In this document: positions 48,776 to 63,171 of the stretch, in pieces
How positions within the stretch are numbered: the stretch's first letter is position 1
Layout: each line of letters opens with the position of its first letter
Translations under genes and position numbers: made by a program
NCBI GenBank assembly: GCA_905250115.1
Contig: CAJNOI010000035.1
Location: forward strand, 186,001-250,000
DNA: 64,000 bases
Direction: 5' to 3'
Origin: Adineta steineri
Lineage: Eukaryota > Rotifera > Eurotatoria > Adinetida > Adinetidae
The notes under the pieces: model-generated
Databases searched by the model: none
What the model saw: the letters and a program-made list of their open reading frames with translations, nothing else
Told to the model about the DNA's origin: nothing

Positions 48776-49539
48776 CTAAACAAATGTTTCTTCCAACGAT
48801 TGTTGCTGTTGAAGATTTTGTTCTTCAACTGTAGGTAATATATCAACAATGATCAATTTCATGCTGATATATCCTAACAGATAAAGTATCAGGCCCAGTA
48901 CAACATAAAAAGCCTATAAAACAATTTCATTATTACTATGAAATTTCGCTCAGATAAGATAAATAAAGAGATACTTACATGCAACGTATAAAATGAGGTT
49001 ATTTCTTTGCTGTTAATAAATAACCCCCATGTACATAAACAAGCAAAAATCGCACCGAAGATCATTCGATCCGATTGTTCCTAGAAAAAAAATGATTTCA
49101 ACAGGATCAAAAGAGATTTTTCTTACCTTTCTGAAGAATATTTGCATATTGCAGGTGTTGATATTCTTCAGGAGGAACACAAATCGGCTAATTATTTTCA
49201 CTCTGTACATTAGTAAAAACGTGAATGACGAGCTTTGATGATAAATATGTTGGTAAATTACCCATTCATTCTCACATGAATCAGTTTTATCTAAGACCTA
49301 ATTAAAATGTATTATTAATTGCCCCATGATAAATCCAATGATGGAAATCTATGAGAAATAATATAAAGATCATTCAAATATTTCAAAAGCATATATCTTA
49401 CTAATTCAAATGATTTAAAAATAATTTCCATTATTTGTGCTTTTTTTCTAATAATTTTTCGTTCTTGAGCAACACAAGTATCCATTATACAATTACCACA
49501 TTCAAGAATAGCAGCATCACGAATTGGTTCACTAGACAT
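48776..49539 (-). CDS. Small membrane protein of unknown family (182 residues)
   Basis: Exons 49402-49539, 49127-49297, 48979-49080 and 48776-48913 join with phase 0 at every junction to 182 codons. The N-terminus (MSSEPIRDAAILECGNCIMDTCVAQ) is Cys-bearing and followed by a basic helix; later hydrophobic segments are SSSFTFLLMYRVKIISRFVFLL, MIFGAIFACLCTWGLFI and AFYVVLGLILYLLGYISMKLIIVDIL. The first intron (49298-49401) holds an in-frame hydrophobic stretch (ISIIGFIMGQLI) ended by TAG, so a further membrane helix may be encoded by an isoform. The last two exons use GGG, CTG, ACC and TGC more than the neighbours do. It lies in the block between the two direct repeats. No function assigned. Confidence 0.6.
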
Positions 49540-50498
49540 GTTATTATAGTAAATGAATGAACTTTTCTTTACTATTACTGAAAAATTGGGTATTTTTATA
49601 TCCGCTAGTTGACCCGAGATAAACGAAAATCAACTAGAAAGTATATTCGTAGCTTATGAGAGCAACGTGGTATATAAACTAAAAGTTCTCTCTCTCTTTC
49701 TTCCTCTCTTTGATTTTACACAAAACGTATTCAGATTGTTATGATCTATGATACATAGGATCATATATATCTTCTTTTTCGTTCTTTCCATTCTTCTCTT
49801 TATGATTCACCTTTCTTTTCTATTTTTCGTATAGTGTATACATATATATATATCCAGTTGTTTGTTTATTTTTTTCGTTGATTCAACAATAAACAACATA
49901 CGATAGAGAACAATACTTCTAACACCGACTCACTTTATAATATTCGGATATCTGAATTCAAACTTTTTTTCTTTTTTCGATAATTAAATAAAAAAAGATT
50001 TCAACTAAATAATTTAATTAATTCTTTCTCTATCACTTTGTTTTTATATGCAAATAATTGAACAAATAATGCTCGTTCGAGGACTCGCTTAGCTCTTTCT
50101 CGTAAAAATCCATTTTCTTCACATTTACTGGAACAACAAATGAAAACCGTAAAAAATTGATTTTCGATGTTTTTTTTTGACCTTTGAATCCTCTTCGCCC
50201 CTACCCTCACCTTGGTCACCCAACAGACCTCAGATTCGAAGTCTCCGCATCGAAGAACCTCGGAACACTTTCAAATGAATTTTGTTTTATTTCATGTACA
50301 ATATAATAAAAAGCAAAACATCAAATAATACATTTACATTATAAAAGCTATTTTAACAACAATGATATTTAACAAAATAAACATTAACTGAGATTAAAGT
50401 TGGCAGAAATAAATGTACAAAATATTTTATGAAATTTTCATATAAATGAATAATCTTTCAATAAAGAAAGATAAATATATACGTTAATTTATACAAAT
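49540..50498. other. Intergenic stretch, 1 kb, with a GC-richer patch
   Basis: Mostly AT-rich with CT tracts (49690-49715). The patch 50060-50270 is richer in GC and contains CGCCCCTACCCTCACCTTGG and GATTCGAAGTCTCCGCATCGAAG, resembling in style the CCCTCAC motifs of the intron element at 2431-2692. No coding content. It may be a decayed element. Confidence 0.4.
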
Positions 50499-52327
50499 TT
50501 ATACAATAAATTCTTCTTGTTGATTTTGACGATGAAACCACAATAAGAATTGTTTATGAAGATGAATAAATTTTAAATTCCATTTAATTAATGATTGATT
50601 TTTACATTGGTTATTCTTTATCTATATGAAAAATAATTCTATATATAGAATTGTAAATATAGATGTACAAACTTTAAAAAAACTGACATATCTAAGAAAC
50701 TAATGAAAAAGTATTAAGGATATTGTGATATTTACTATTATTAATACTAAACATGTTTTATATCGATTTACAAATAAATTTCTTCATAAATCCACAAATT
50801 ATTTTTATTGATATTATTTTATTTAGTTATAAACAACTCTCTAAATAATCGAATCTATTGATTTTTCGTTTTATCAAATAAAGTTTTATTGGAATTTGTG
50901 AGAAAGTCAGATATTTTGCTTAGACAATATCTCTCAAACTTAATCTTTGTATTATTTTTCATTTTAGAAACAAAACAAATCTCTTGTCGATAAAACTACT
51001 CTAGATAAAGAGATTTTTATAAAGAAAAATTCTTTACAGTAACTGAATTTGAACATAATAAAAAGAAAATATTCGATTAATATTGAGTCTTGCCTGTGTC
51101 TTTTCTTTAGAAAACGATTTCTTCTTACAACACTTGTATACCCAACCAATAAATGAAATTAATACTAATAAACCAAAGATCATCAGTATAATACTAAGAC
51201 AAATAAGACCTACACCCAATAGCATAAACCAGAAAATTTTTGGACTTGTAGAACCAATTGTCTATATAATGAAAATAGATTTTAAAAAATTCTTTCGAAT
51301 TAGATTAGCTTTTCAGTGCATAAATCTGATAATTATCATATAATACTTATTCAATAAAAAACAATTAAACGAACGACTTTTTTCCGAATGAAAAATACGT
51401 GATATCTCTCGATGTTAAAAATCTTTGTTGCTTCCACTCTTACCTACTTACTTACTTACTTCTTTATCTTTATTTTCAATTAAAGAAGTTTTCCTCTACT
51501 CTATTCTCAATATTTTCTTTTTGTTCAATAACTTCCATATCAGAGTGATATACTACATACAATTTTTGAAAGAGAAATATAGTCCTTGTTATTTACCATA
51601 AAATAGATGGCAACTTTAAATTCACTAATTGAAGTTACAATAGAGGTTAGTGCAAGTAGCAATTTGTAAATATTTGTGTCATTAAGCTCAGTTGTAGATT
51701 GTTTGTCCATATTTGTATCAGTTTTCTTTGAATAAAAATAAAAAGAATTCGAATTAATGACAAAATAATAAATAAGATTTTTAATTTTAGTCTTTTGTTA
51801 AATACATATTGAATTTGAATAGATAATGAGATATATTACTGATGTAATTGAATATTTATATTTTATGAATTTATATGGAACAGAAATTTTCAAGAAAAAA
51901 ATCAGTAAATCAAAGGATCGAAAGAAAATATTAGACATCTGTCATAAGATGCCTAATTCGAATTATAATATAAGTGGGCATCCAGATATACACTCCTAAT
52001 TCGAAAATAAATGGTAAAATTTAGGAATAGATTTAGTTTTAGTTTCACTCTAAGATGTATATGATTCATATATATGAGCAAGAGGTGAATGAGAGGAGGG
52101 GAGTAGCATAGTGTGGGTGAAAGGGGTGGGAGAGACAAAATGCAAGTGACGGGAAGGGGGGAAGCAAAATATAGGTGAGGAGAATGTGTCTGAAAACTAT
52201 TCTAAAACTAAATCTATTCCTGGAAATAGGTACTGGTTTTTCTTTTTTTAATGTGCGTTTATATAACAAGTCGAATTAGGCACATACTCAAATTTACCGT
52301 TGCGTCAGGATCAACTTGAGTCATCAT
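50499..52327 (-). CDS. Small two-helix membrane protein, possibly ninjurin-like
   Basis: Exons 52298-52327 (MMTQVDPDAT), 51597-51725 and 51034-51261 join at phase 0 to 128 codons. Alternatively the third exon is cut at 51094 by a CAG|GCAAGA donor (GC-AG intron) and joined to 50499-50621, giving 149 codons ending in QEEFIV. A polar N-terminus precedes a helix LLLALTSIVTSISEFKVAIYFM, then the strong hydrophobic stretch FWFMLLGVGLICLSIILMIFGLLVLISFIG and a basic tail YKCCKKK. The order of an amphipathic helix with S...FK and then two hydrophobic helices recalls ninjurins (plasma-membrane rupture and adhesion proteins), but similarity is weak. The 570-bp first intron contains the inverted-repeat element at 52023-52221. 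Confidence 0.5.
52023..52221. mobile_element. MITE-like element with 20-bp perfect terminal inverted repeats
   Basis: AGGAATAGATTTAGTTTTAG at 52023-52042 is the exact reverse complement of 52202-52221. The 160-bp interior is strikingly purine-rich on the + strand (runs such as GAGGAGGGGAGTAG and GGGTGAAAGGGGTGGGAGAG), quite unlike the surroundings. No ORF for a transposase. No clear target-site duplication. It lies in the first intron of the gene at 50499-52327. Confidence 0.7.
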
Positions 52328-52578
52328 TATTAGATAGTTAACAATTAAATGAAATATCTAAAAAAAACAGAATAATAAAAAAAACTTTTTTTAACATATT
52401 GTTCATTGTGAGTTTTTAGAATAGAAGAAAAGAGAAGATACTCAAGATGAACAAGAACAAGAAGATAATATGGAATAGAAAATCTGTCTGATCAGAAAAT
52501 TTCAAATAGAGGACGTTGGTTTATTGGTCATCAATTTAACATATAAAATAAAATCAAAATGAATAATCATGACATTTT

Positions 52579-53257
52579 CTTTTTCATATAGCTGAATCAA
52601 TTGATGAACATTTTGCTGAAGCTTTAGGTGCAAAAACATGGGAAAAACTGAAAGAAAAATCATAAGTATATTTTACATTCAAATTTATCTCTAGCGGCAT
52701 TTTTTTTCTGTTTTGTTATTATTTCTCTCTATATCTGATGACACCCGGTGTCAATGTATACATGACAAATAAAATTTTCTTTTTTTTTGTTTTAAAAACT
52801 ATAAATCTAATAAATAGATGAAAATGTTTGGTTAATATTTTCGGAAATAATATTATGTTCTTCATTGTATTTTATTTTTGTTTTATGCTTCGAAGATCGT
52901 TTTGCAGAAAAATTCAATAATGGCGATGGTCGTCCACGAAAATCTGGTTGATAGAGTGAAGATTGACATAAATAATCACATTTGCCAGTATTTAGATGTG
53001 ATCGATGATGAGCTGAAAATAGACAGTTTAAATTTCGGATAAGAATAGATCGTTAGAAAGTTTTTATCCATTTCAGAACAAATCATGTGTTAGTTCTATA
53101 GATTGCATGCTTGCAAATAATTCCCATAATGTTGATTATATGTACTAAGTGAATTATAGAATAATGCTTACTATTATCAAAATTGTTTCGTCTATTAATC
53201 ATAAAATCAGTACAATTAAGTGGTTGCACAAATCCACCAGGCATGATCGGATTAGAT
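52579..53257. repeat. Direct repeat, copy B
   Basis: Second copy of 47111-47921, 5.47 kb downstream in the same orientation. It keeps the last two exons of the minus-strand gene in their native place and only the tail of the VGLL4 last exon. Confidence 0.85.
52592..52665 (+). pseudogene. Truncated VGLL4 last exon, one fused Tondu motif
   Basis: It has the same acceptor and the same end as the VGLL4 last exon (47124-47290), but reads SIDEHFAEALGAKTWEKLKEKS: the second and third Tondu motifs are merged into one, with about 100 bp missing between them. No upstream VGLL4 exons lie nearby, so it should not make a protein alone. Confidence 0.78.
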
Positions 53258-54853
53258 GAAGGCATTATAGCTAAAAATTAAAATATATATATGCTTCATT
53301 CATAGACAAATATATACGGTGAATAGGTGGCCCAATAGGGGTTGATGGCAGACCATTAATAGAATTACATGGAGCTGAATAGCGAGGTACAAAAGATGGA
53401 TAAGGCATCATAGGAGTTGGTTGAGTATATGAATGAATCATAGGTTGTTGTTGATTTATAGTCGGTATGAATGGTTGTGAATGTTCATTTTGTACACGTG
53501 CAAAACCTAGAATACGAATAATTTGAAATTTTAAAAAAATACATCTAATTTATTTTTTTATAAAATTTCGAATATATTACTAACCTTTTGCTACAATTTC
53601 AAGATTACGAGGCATCGTAGATTCAGTTGATGTAGTCATCATTTGATTCGATGATTGTAATAAGTAACTAAAATTATATCCTCTAACCATGTTTAGAAAA
53701 AAAACATTAAATTAATAACAAACGAATTTTGTTGAGTTTTAATTGGTTGTTTTTGAGTTAATGCATTGACACTTAACGTTATTAAAATTTCATCACCATC
53801 ACGTGCCTAGAAAGTTTCTTTATTTAAATAATTATTTCAATGTAAAAGTAACCATTTGTGATAATGATTGTAATTGTTGTTGTACTTGAGGAAGATGTGC
53901 AACTATTTAAGAAAAAATATTGAGTTTTAACTCTGATGAATACAAATACATGCTATTAGATTGTTGTGGAATATAATTACGAGATGGATTAGGTGACATA
54001 AAACCTATTGTAGATGAACCACCTGAATGCGGTACAGGAATAGAAAGAGATGAAAATCCATTTGTTTCGGGTGAAGCTTTGTAATGATTTGTATATGTTG
54101 AAACTGGTGAATCTGTTGTTGTTGTTGTTTCTTCGATTTCTTTAGTTTTATCTTTTTTTGCTTTTTTATTTATTATTTCATTATCTTGAAGAATCTGTTC
54201 ATTTAAAAATTTCGATACAATTCAAACCTTACTATCATTTTCTTTTTTCTTCTATGATAATTATATTTAATCAAAAGATATGTCATATATATAAACCTTG
54301 AAAAATAAACTAACTTACATCTTCTTTTTTCGCTAATTGAAAAAAAAAGATGTTTGATTTTTTATTATATTCAAAGATAATCATTTGACTTACATTCTTT
54401 TTTTCCATTCTCATCTGATTTATGTTTTCTAGAGAAAGACAATTCGTAAAATTTATTAGTAAAATTTCTTTTTAACTTAGTTTTTTTCTCTTTATTATTT
54501 GATAATTGAAAATTTGGATTTAATGTTGGGGATAAATGAAAATGATTATTATTTATAGCTGAATATGAATATTGATCTATATTTATTTGTTGAACTATTC
54601 TCTCAAGTAAATCAATTAATACATCATGATTTTCATTTTGTAAATATTCATATAGAAAATTTATTGTATTTAATTGATTATTAATTATTGATTGTTTAGA
54701 TAATGGATTTGTCAAATCGATATAATTAGATGTTGACATTGATCGATGAATTTGATGAGATCGATTTTGTTTTGTTAGGATTAAATTTGGATTATTTTCG
54801 TTAAGTATAGGTTTTGATCGAGAAAATAAACGTGATGATTGATTAGTATTCAT
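52807..54853 (-). CDS. Unknown Ser/Gln/Asn-rich protein (478 residues)
   Basis: Ten exons on the minus strand join in phase: 54394-54853, 54319-54332 (14 bp), 54228-54251 (24 bp), 53981-54194, 53853-53902, 53724-53806, 53585-53682, 53318-53506, 53172-53270, 52807-53012. Mostly low complexity: Asn/Ser-rich start with a helix (FLYEYLQNENHDVLIDLLERIVQQI), basic KEKKTKLKRNF and SRKHKS patches, a Lys/Glu run encoded by the two micro-exons, Gln-rich and Pro-rich middle (PMMPYPSFVPRYSAPCN), and a C-terminal block CDYLCQSSLYQPDFRGRPSPLLNFSAKRSSKHK. The look is that of a nuclear or RNA-associated regulator, but I cannot name it. Open frame continues upstream of the ATG to an acceptor at about 54895, so a further 5' exon is possible. 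Its last two exons are copied at 47454-47921. Confidence 0.65.
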
Positions 54854-54895
54854 ATGATCATTTGTTGATAACGATACAATACTGTCATCATATTT

Positions 54896-55686
54896 TCTAA
54901 TATAAGAAAAAAATAAATTATTTAATTTTTAGTATAGAATAATGTGTATCATATGTTTTTTTTGGTAATTAATTAATTAATTAATAGAACCTTGTTATTT
55001 TCTTTTCTAAATACCGAAATATTTAGATTAATAGATAAAAACAAACATTGTGAAACAAAAGGTGAAGAAGAGAAAGGAGCAAGTGCTATTTTTAGGATAA
55101 TAAACAAAAAACATCTGATGATTATTATTATATCTTTTATCGTCTAATAAGTTCAGTAAACAAATTTCTATATATATATATATATATATATGTGTGTGAA
55201 ATATTCTGATATATTTCGATTCTAACCTTCGAGTCGTTGATAACAAAATCAATTAACAATGTTTATTTGTTTTAAACGCACTAGTCAATATCATTTGTTT
55301 TTATTAACAACTGCATTATTATTATCATTGATAATTATAACCCTTCGAGTTTGTTTTATTTCTATCCTTGAATATTGTTTATTTCATTTCAAAACAATAA
55401 AAAAATACCTTTTCTGTCTTAAATTGTTCAATTCGTTTGTTATTTGTAATCATCAATAATAATATAATAAAAACTGAATTCAAAGAATATTAATCGTTTT
55501 GATATTTTCCTTTTTTTGCGCATTAAATTATCTACATTATTTTGTTTTTCATATGGGTTTTTTTGTTTCATTTTATTTAATGATAATGAGATCTTCAGAA
55601 GACAAAGCAGGAAGAAAAAGAATGAACGAAAAAAAGAGTGAGACGACATCTCGAGCGCGAAAACTGACTTTAAATGTATACGATAT

Positions 55687-55718
<32 letters not shown>

Positions 55719-56384
55719 GTGTTACAAAAATTGATCGACACGTTTTTAAACAAACACCTCAAGTGTGCAAAAGAACAAAAAAAAGTGTTTAATATGTGTA
55801 AAGAATATATATTAGAACGAAAGGGGGAAACAGAAGGAAAACATATTATCGTAAGAAAAAGAAAACACAACAGACAAACAAACAAAGAAAAATGATACGT
55901 ATGGATGTATATGGGTGAATGAATAAGATTTATTTATGTAGGTGAAAAAAAGAAACAAAAATACCTATTTAAGTTGCTTTGTTTTGTTTTTTTAAAAAGG
56001 AAAAAGAAAAGAAAAGAAGAAAATGTACATTGCTCATAATAGTGAATCTGTTATTAAATTTGTAAAGTTTTGTTTTGTGCTCTTCTACATGTTTTATGGG
56101 AATGATTCTTGACAAACACTGTTTTACAAAAACACGCACACAAACCAATAGAAAAAAGAGAACGCCATGGCTGCTAGGCTAATGAATAAGAACTAGAGAG
56201 CCTATACTTGTGTGTATCACAGTCAGACGCTTCTTCATTTCGTCTTTTTGTTTTTTAATGTATTCATGCGTCCGAACAGATTTAATTGTGATAACACATC
56301 ATACAGAAACACAAATACAAAGTATAAATTATAAAAAGAAGAAACATAGACACACACACATACAGAGCCACCCTATTTTATCAA
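54896..56384. other. 1.5-kb intergenic region
   Basis: AT-rich, with (TA)n at about 55171-55191 and 55684-55700, and AG/CA-rich stretches. Many short ORFs overlap here on both strands, all low-complexity, and none is taken as a gene. The 5' end of the 52807-54853 gene and the 3' UTR of SRPK lie here. Confidence 0.45.
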
Positions 56385-60336
<3,952 letters not shown>

Positions 60337-60917
60337 ATTTAATATATATATATATGTATATAGATAAATATATTTATAATTATGTATTTGAAAAGAAAAG
60401 AAATTGAAGGATAATTTAAGATAAAACTGATGATTGAATAAAAAAAATCATTGAATAAATGTTAATTTAACGTTCATAGAAGGCTTTTTGATGTATATCT
60501 GCATCGTTTGAATAAATGTGACAAACGAAAACAGTAGGAGAGAACTTATCTAGAAATATGAAGAAAAAAAAAGAAATTCAAGCTTATGCCGTAGGGGCCA
60601 AACATCCACAACGACCAATACACAAACAAATTGTGAAGTTGTAGTTGCAGTAGCATCAATAGTTGATTACTTTACTGTTTTTTCTTGTGATCAACCATCC
60701 AGCCATTCATTTGTTTATTAAATAACACATTTATGCATAGAAATTTGTTTTATCATTTGACAGATGGAGTGAAAATGAATAGAGGATGAAGTACATGTAT
60801 AAGGGTAGGTTTCTAACCAATGAAAATTCAAGATTTATTTTTCTTCATAATAGATGACTCAAATATCCAGCTGTCCGTCCGTTTGAATTCTTTCTTTTTT
60901 CATAATAATATTCAATA
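60337..60917. promoter_or_regulatory. Divergent promoter region, SRPK / CDC16
   Basis: 581 bp between divergent start codons. AT-rich with a (TA)n run at about 60342-60375 near the SRPK start. No other motif recognised. Confidence 0.5.
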
Positions 60918-63171
60918 ATGATTGATAATCCTGAAGAGCAACTCCAACGTGTTGTGAATCGATTACGAAAAGTTGTTGAAGATTATTCAGCACAGGTAAT
61001 AAACCGAAAATTTCTTTTCAATAAATTTTTCTTAAATTTGAGAAATTTAATAATTAGTTAGATTAAGTATATATTTTTGAGGCGTGGAATTAGCTCGCGA
61101 TGATGATGTTCATATTCCTCATAGTTTCAAATTTTATAATAAAATACAGCGGATCATCGAGGGTGAGATGATGAATTGAAAATATTCCAACATTTTTCAA
61201 TTGTTCTACTGTTTTTTTGTTAATAGATTAGTATTCCTAATCTTTCGATAGTATACACTCGTTAACATTATAATTAAGTTCATAAGTAGATTGTTGTATT
61301 CTGAAAATAAATCTGAATTAAGCCGTTAAAACAAAGTAATTATATATAAGATGCGTATTTGGCTATGAGCTTTATGCATTTGACTCGTTCTATTTATTGC
61401 CTGATCTAAAAAGGATTGCGCGTTAGAGAAGAAAATTCTAATTAGGTATTGAATATTAATATTAAAACTTTTAATTTATTTAGCGTCAATTCGAATCGGC
61501 TGCTTTTTGGGGTGATAAATTACTTTCATTAAATCGAAGTAAATTATTTAATACTCATCATATTTAATAACTTTATCTAATAATTATATAGATTCATCTG
61601 ATGATTTACTCCTTGTCGCCAAATGTTTTATGTCCAATGGTGATTACAATCGAACACGTATTCTTCTTGAAAATTCTCCTATGTATCATGTAAGACATTT
61701 ATTATTAAAAGAAAAGTTTGATTCTATTTTTTTTATATATATATTTTCTAGACAGATCCTCAATTTAAATATCTTGTTGCACTCTGTCATGTAATTTTAT
61801 TTCATAATAATTTTTATCAAACGAATATATTTTTTTTGCTCTCTTTTAGTTTAATTTAAAAGATTATCAAACAGCAGCAAATGTTCTCGAAATACTTGAA
61901 GAAATCTTAGATGTCGAACAACAACAACAACCAGGAACATCATTTAAAACACCATTTACACCTAAAACTACGAATATGGAATTTTCCAATCCTGTAGTAT
62001 TTAATTTTATTCAATGAATCCTTTTAGTTTACGAATAAATTTTTCTTTTTCCTATTTAGCTTCGTGCATCAATCTGTTTATTACGCGGTAAAGTTGCTGA
62101 AGTTCTTGGTTCATTACAACAAGCAATGAAATTCTATGAAGAAGCACTTCGTTTCGATGTTTTTTGTGCCGAAGCATATGAAAAATTAATTAAAAAACAT
62201 ATGTATACACCAGAAGAAGGTATTTATCCACTAATTTACACCGTAATCGAACAAAGTCATGCTATTTAAATACGACATACCTAAATTTGATTTGTCTAAT
62301 TTCATATTTTGACTACAAATGAAATATGTTGAGCCCTGATTACAAGGACTCATTAGGTGGGACTTGAATAACCTTGATTAAAATAAAATAATAAATAAAT
62401 ATAAAATAATTGACCGTTAAATGATAATATTTGCCTATTAAACAAATCAAATTTACAGAAATATTTGATCTGTTTAATTTTGTTAATAAGCATATGGATA
62501 TTGATCCATGAAAAATGTTCAAACTGTATAAAAAAAATTAGTTATATTTGACTATTGTACTATAATAATGATTGATTTCTAGAACAACGATTAGTTGAAC
62601 GAATGATCATTGAAAAGCAATGTGATACTGATACTGCTTCAGTTGTACGATGTTTATATGAACAAGAAGTGCATCAAGTAAAAAACTTATTTAGAGTAGA
62701 ATTTTTTTCAATAAAAGATTGATTTTTTTGTTTAGTATATGAAACCAATTGTTGTTAATCTTCCAACATATACAATCGGTTTATTAAATGATAATGCTGA
62801 TTATTGTATAAATGTATGTTATTTAAAATGAAATAGATAAGATTTAAAATAATGTTTTGTATTTAGATTGCAGAAAAGTTTTATTATAATTATAAATTTC
62901 GTGAATCATTCGATTTATGTAAAAAGTATGTATCCATATATTTTTTTCTTTTTTGGTATTCATGTTAGTTTATTTATTCTAGAGTTCTCACTCATAATCC
63001 ATTTCATCAACATGGTTTATTTATATATATTGCATTACTTTATGAAATGAAAGATAAAACTGGTTTGTAATTGATAAAAGAGTGAAAAAAAATATATTCA
63101 TTTTTTGTTTTATTTAAATAGAATTATTCAGCTTGGGACATCGATTAGCAAGACAATGTCCTGAAAATCCC
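60918..63171 (+). CDS. CDC16: CDC16 / anaphase-promoting complex subunit 6, 5' half (rest outside window)
   Basis: TPR scaffold subunit of the APC/C ubiquitin ligase that drives exit from mitosis. Exons so far: 60918-60995, 61484-61538, 61592-61689, 61752-61790, 61850-61993, 62060-62219, 62583-62677, 62736-62813, 62867-62925, 62983-63062, 63122-63171, all in phase (about 310 codons). TPR helices match CDC16 in order: VVNRLRKVVEDYSAQRQFESAAFWGDKLLSL, the ASICLLRGKVAEVLGSLQQAMKFYEEALRFDVFCAEAYEKL block, IAEKFYYNYKFRESFDLCKKVLTHNPFHQHGL and ELFSLGHRLARQCPENP. Human CDC16 has 620 residues, so about half is missing. The next exon (expected to start with a V-S-W-F-like segment) does not appear before 64000. 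Introns 1 (488 bp) and 6 (363 bp) are much longer than the usual 50-60 bp. Confidence 0.93.

Noticed and set aside
52023..52221. Bdelloid telomeric TGTGGG repeats
   Set aside because: Only one GTGTGGG occurs in the purine-rich interior; no tandem array, so no telomere or telomere-linked element call.
55028..55895. Cluster of overlapping short frames on both strands
   Set aside because: (TA)n and A/T tracts open all frames. Only a possible 5' exon of the 52807-54853 gene remains thinkable here, and no ATG supports it.
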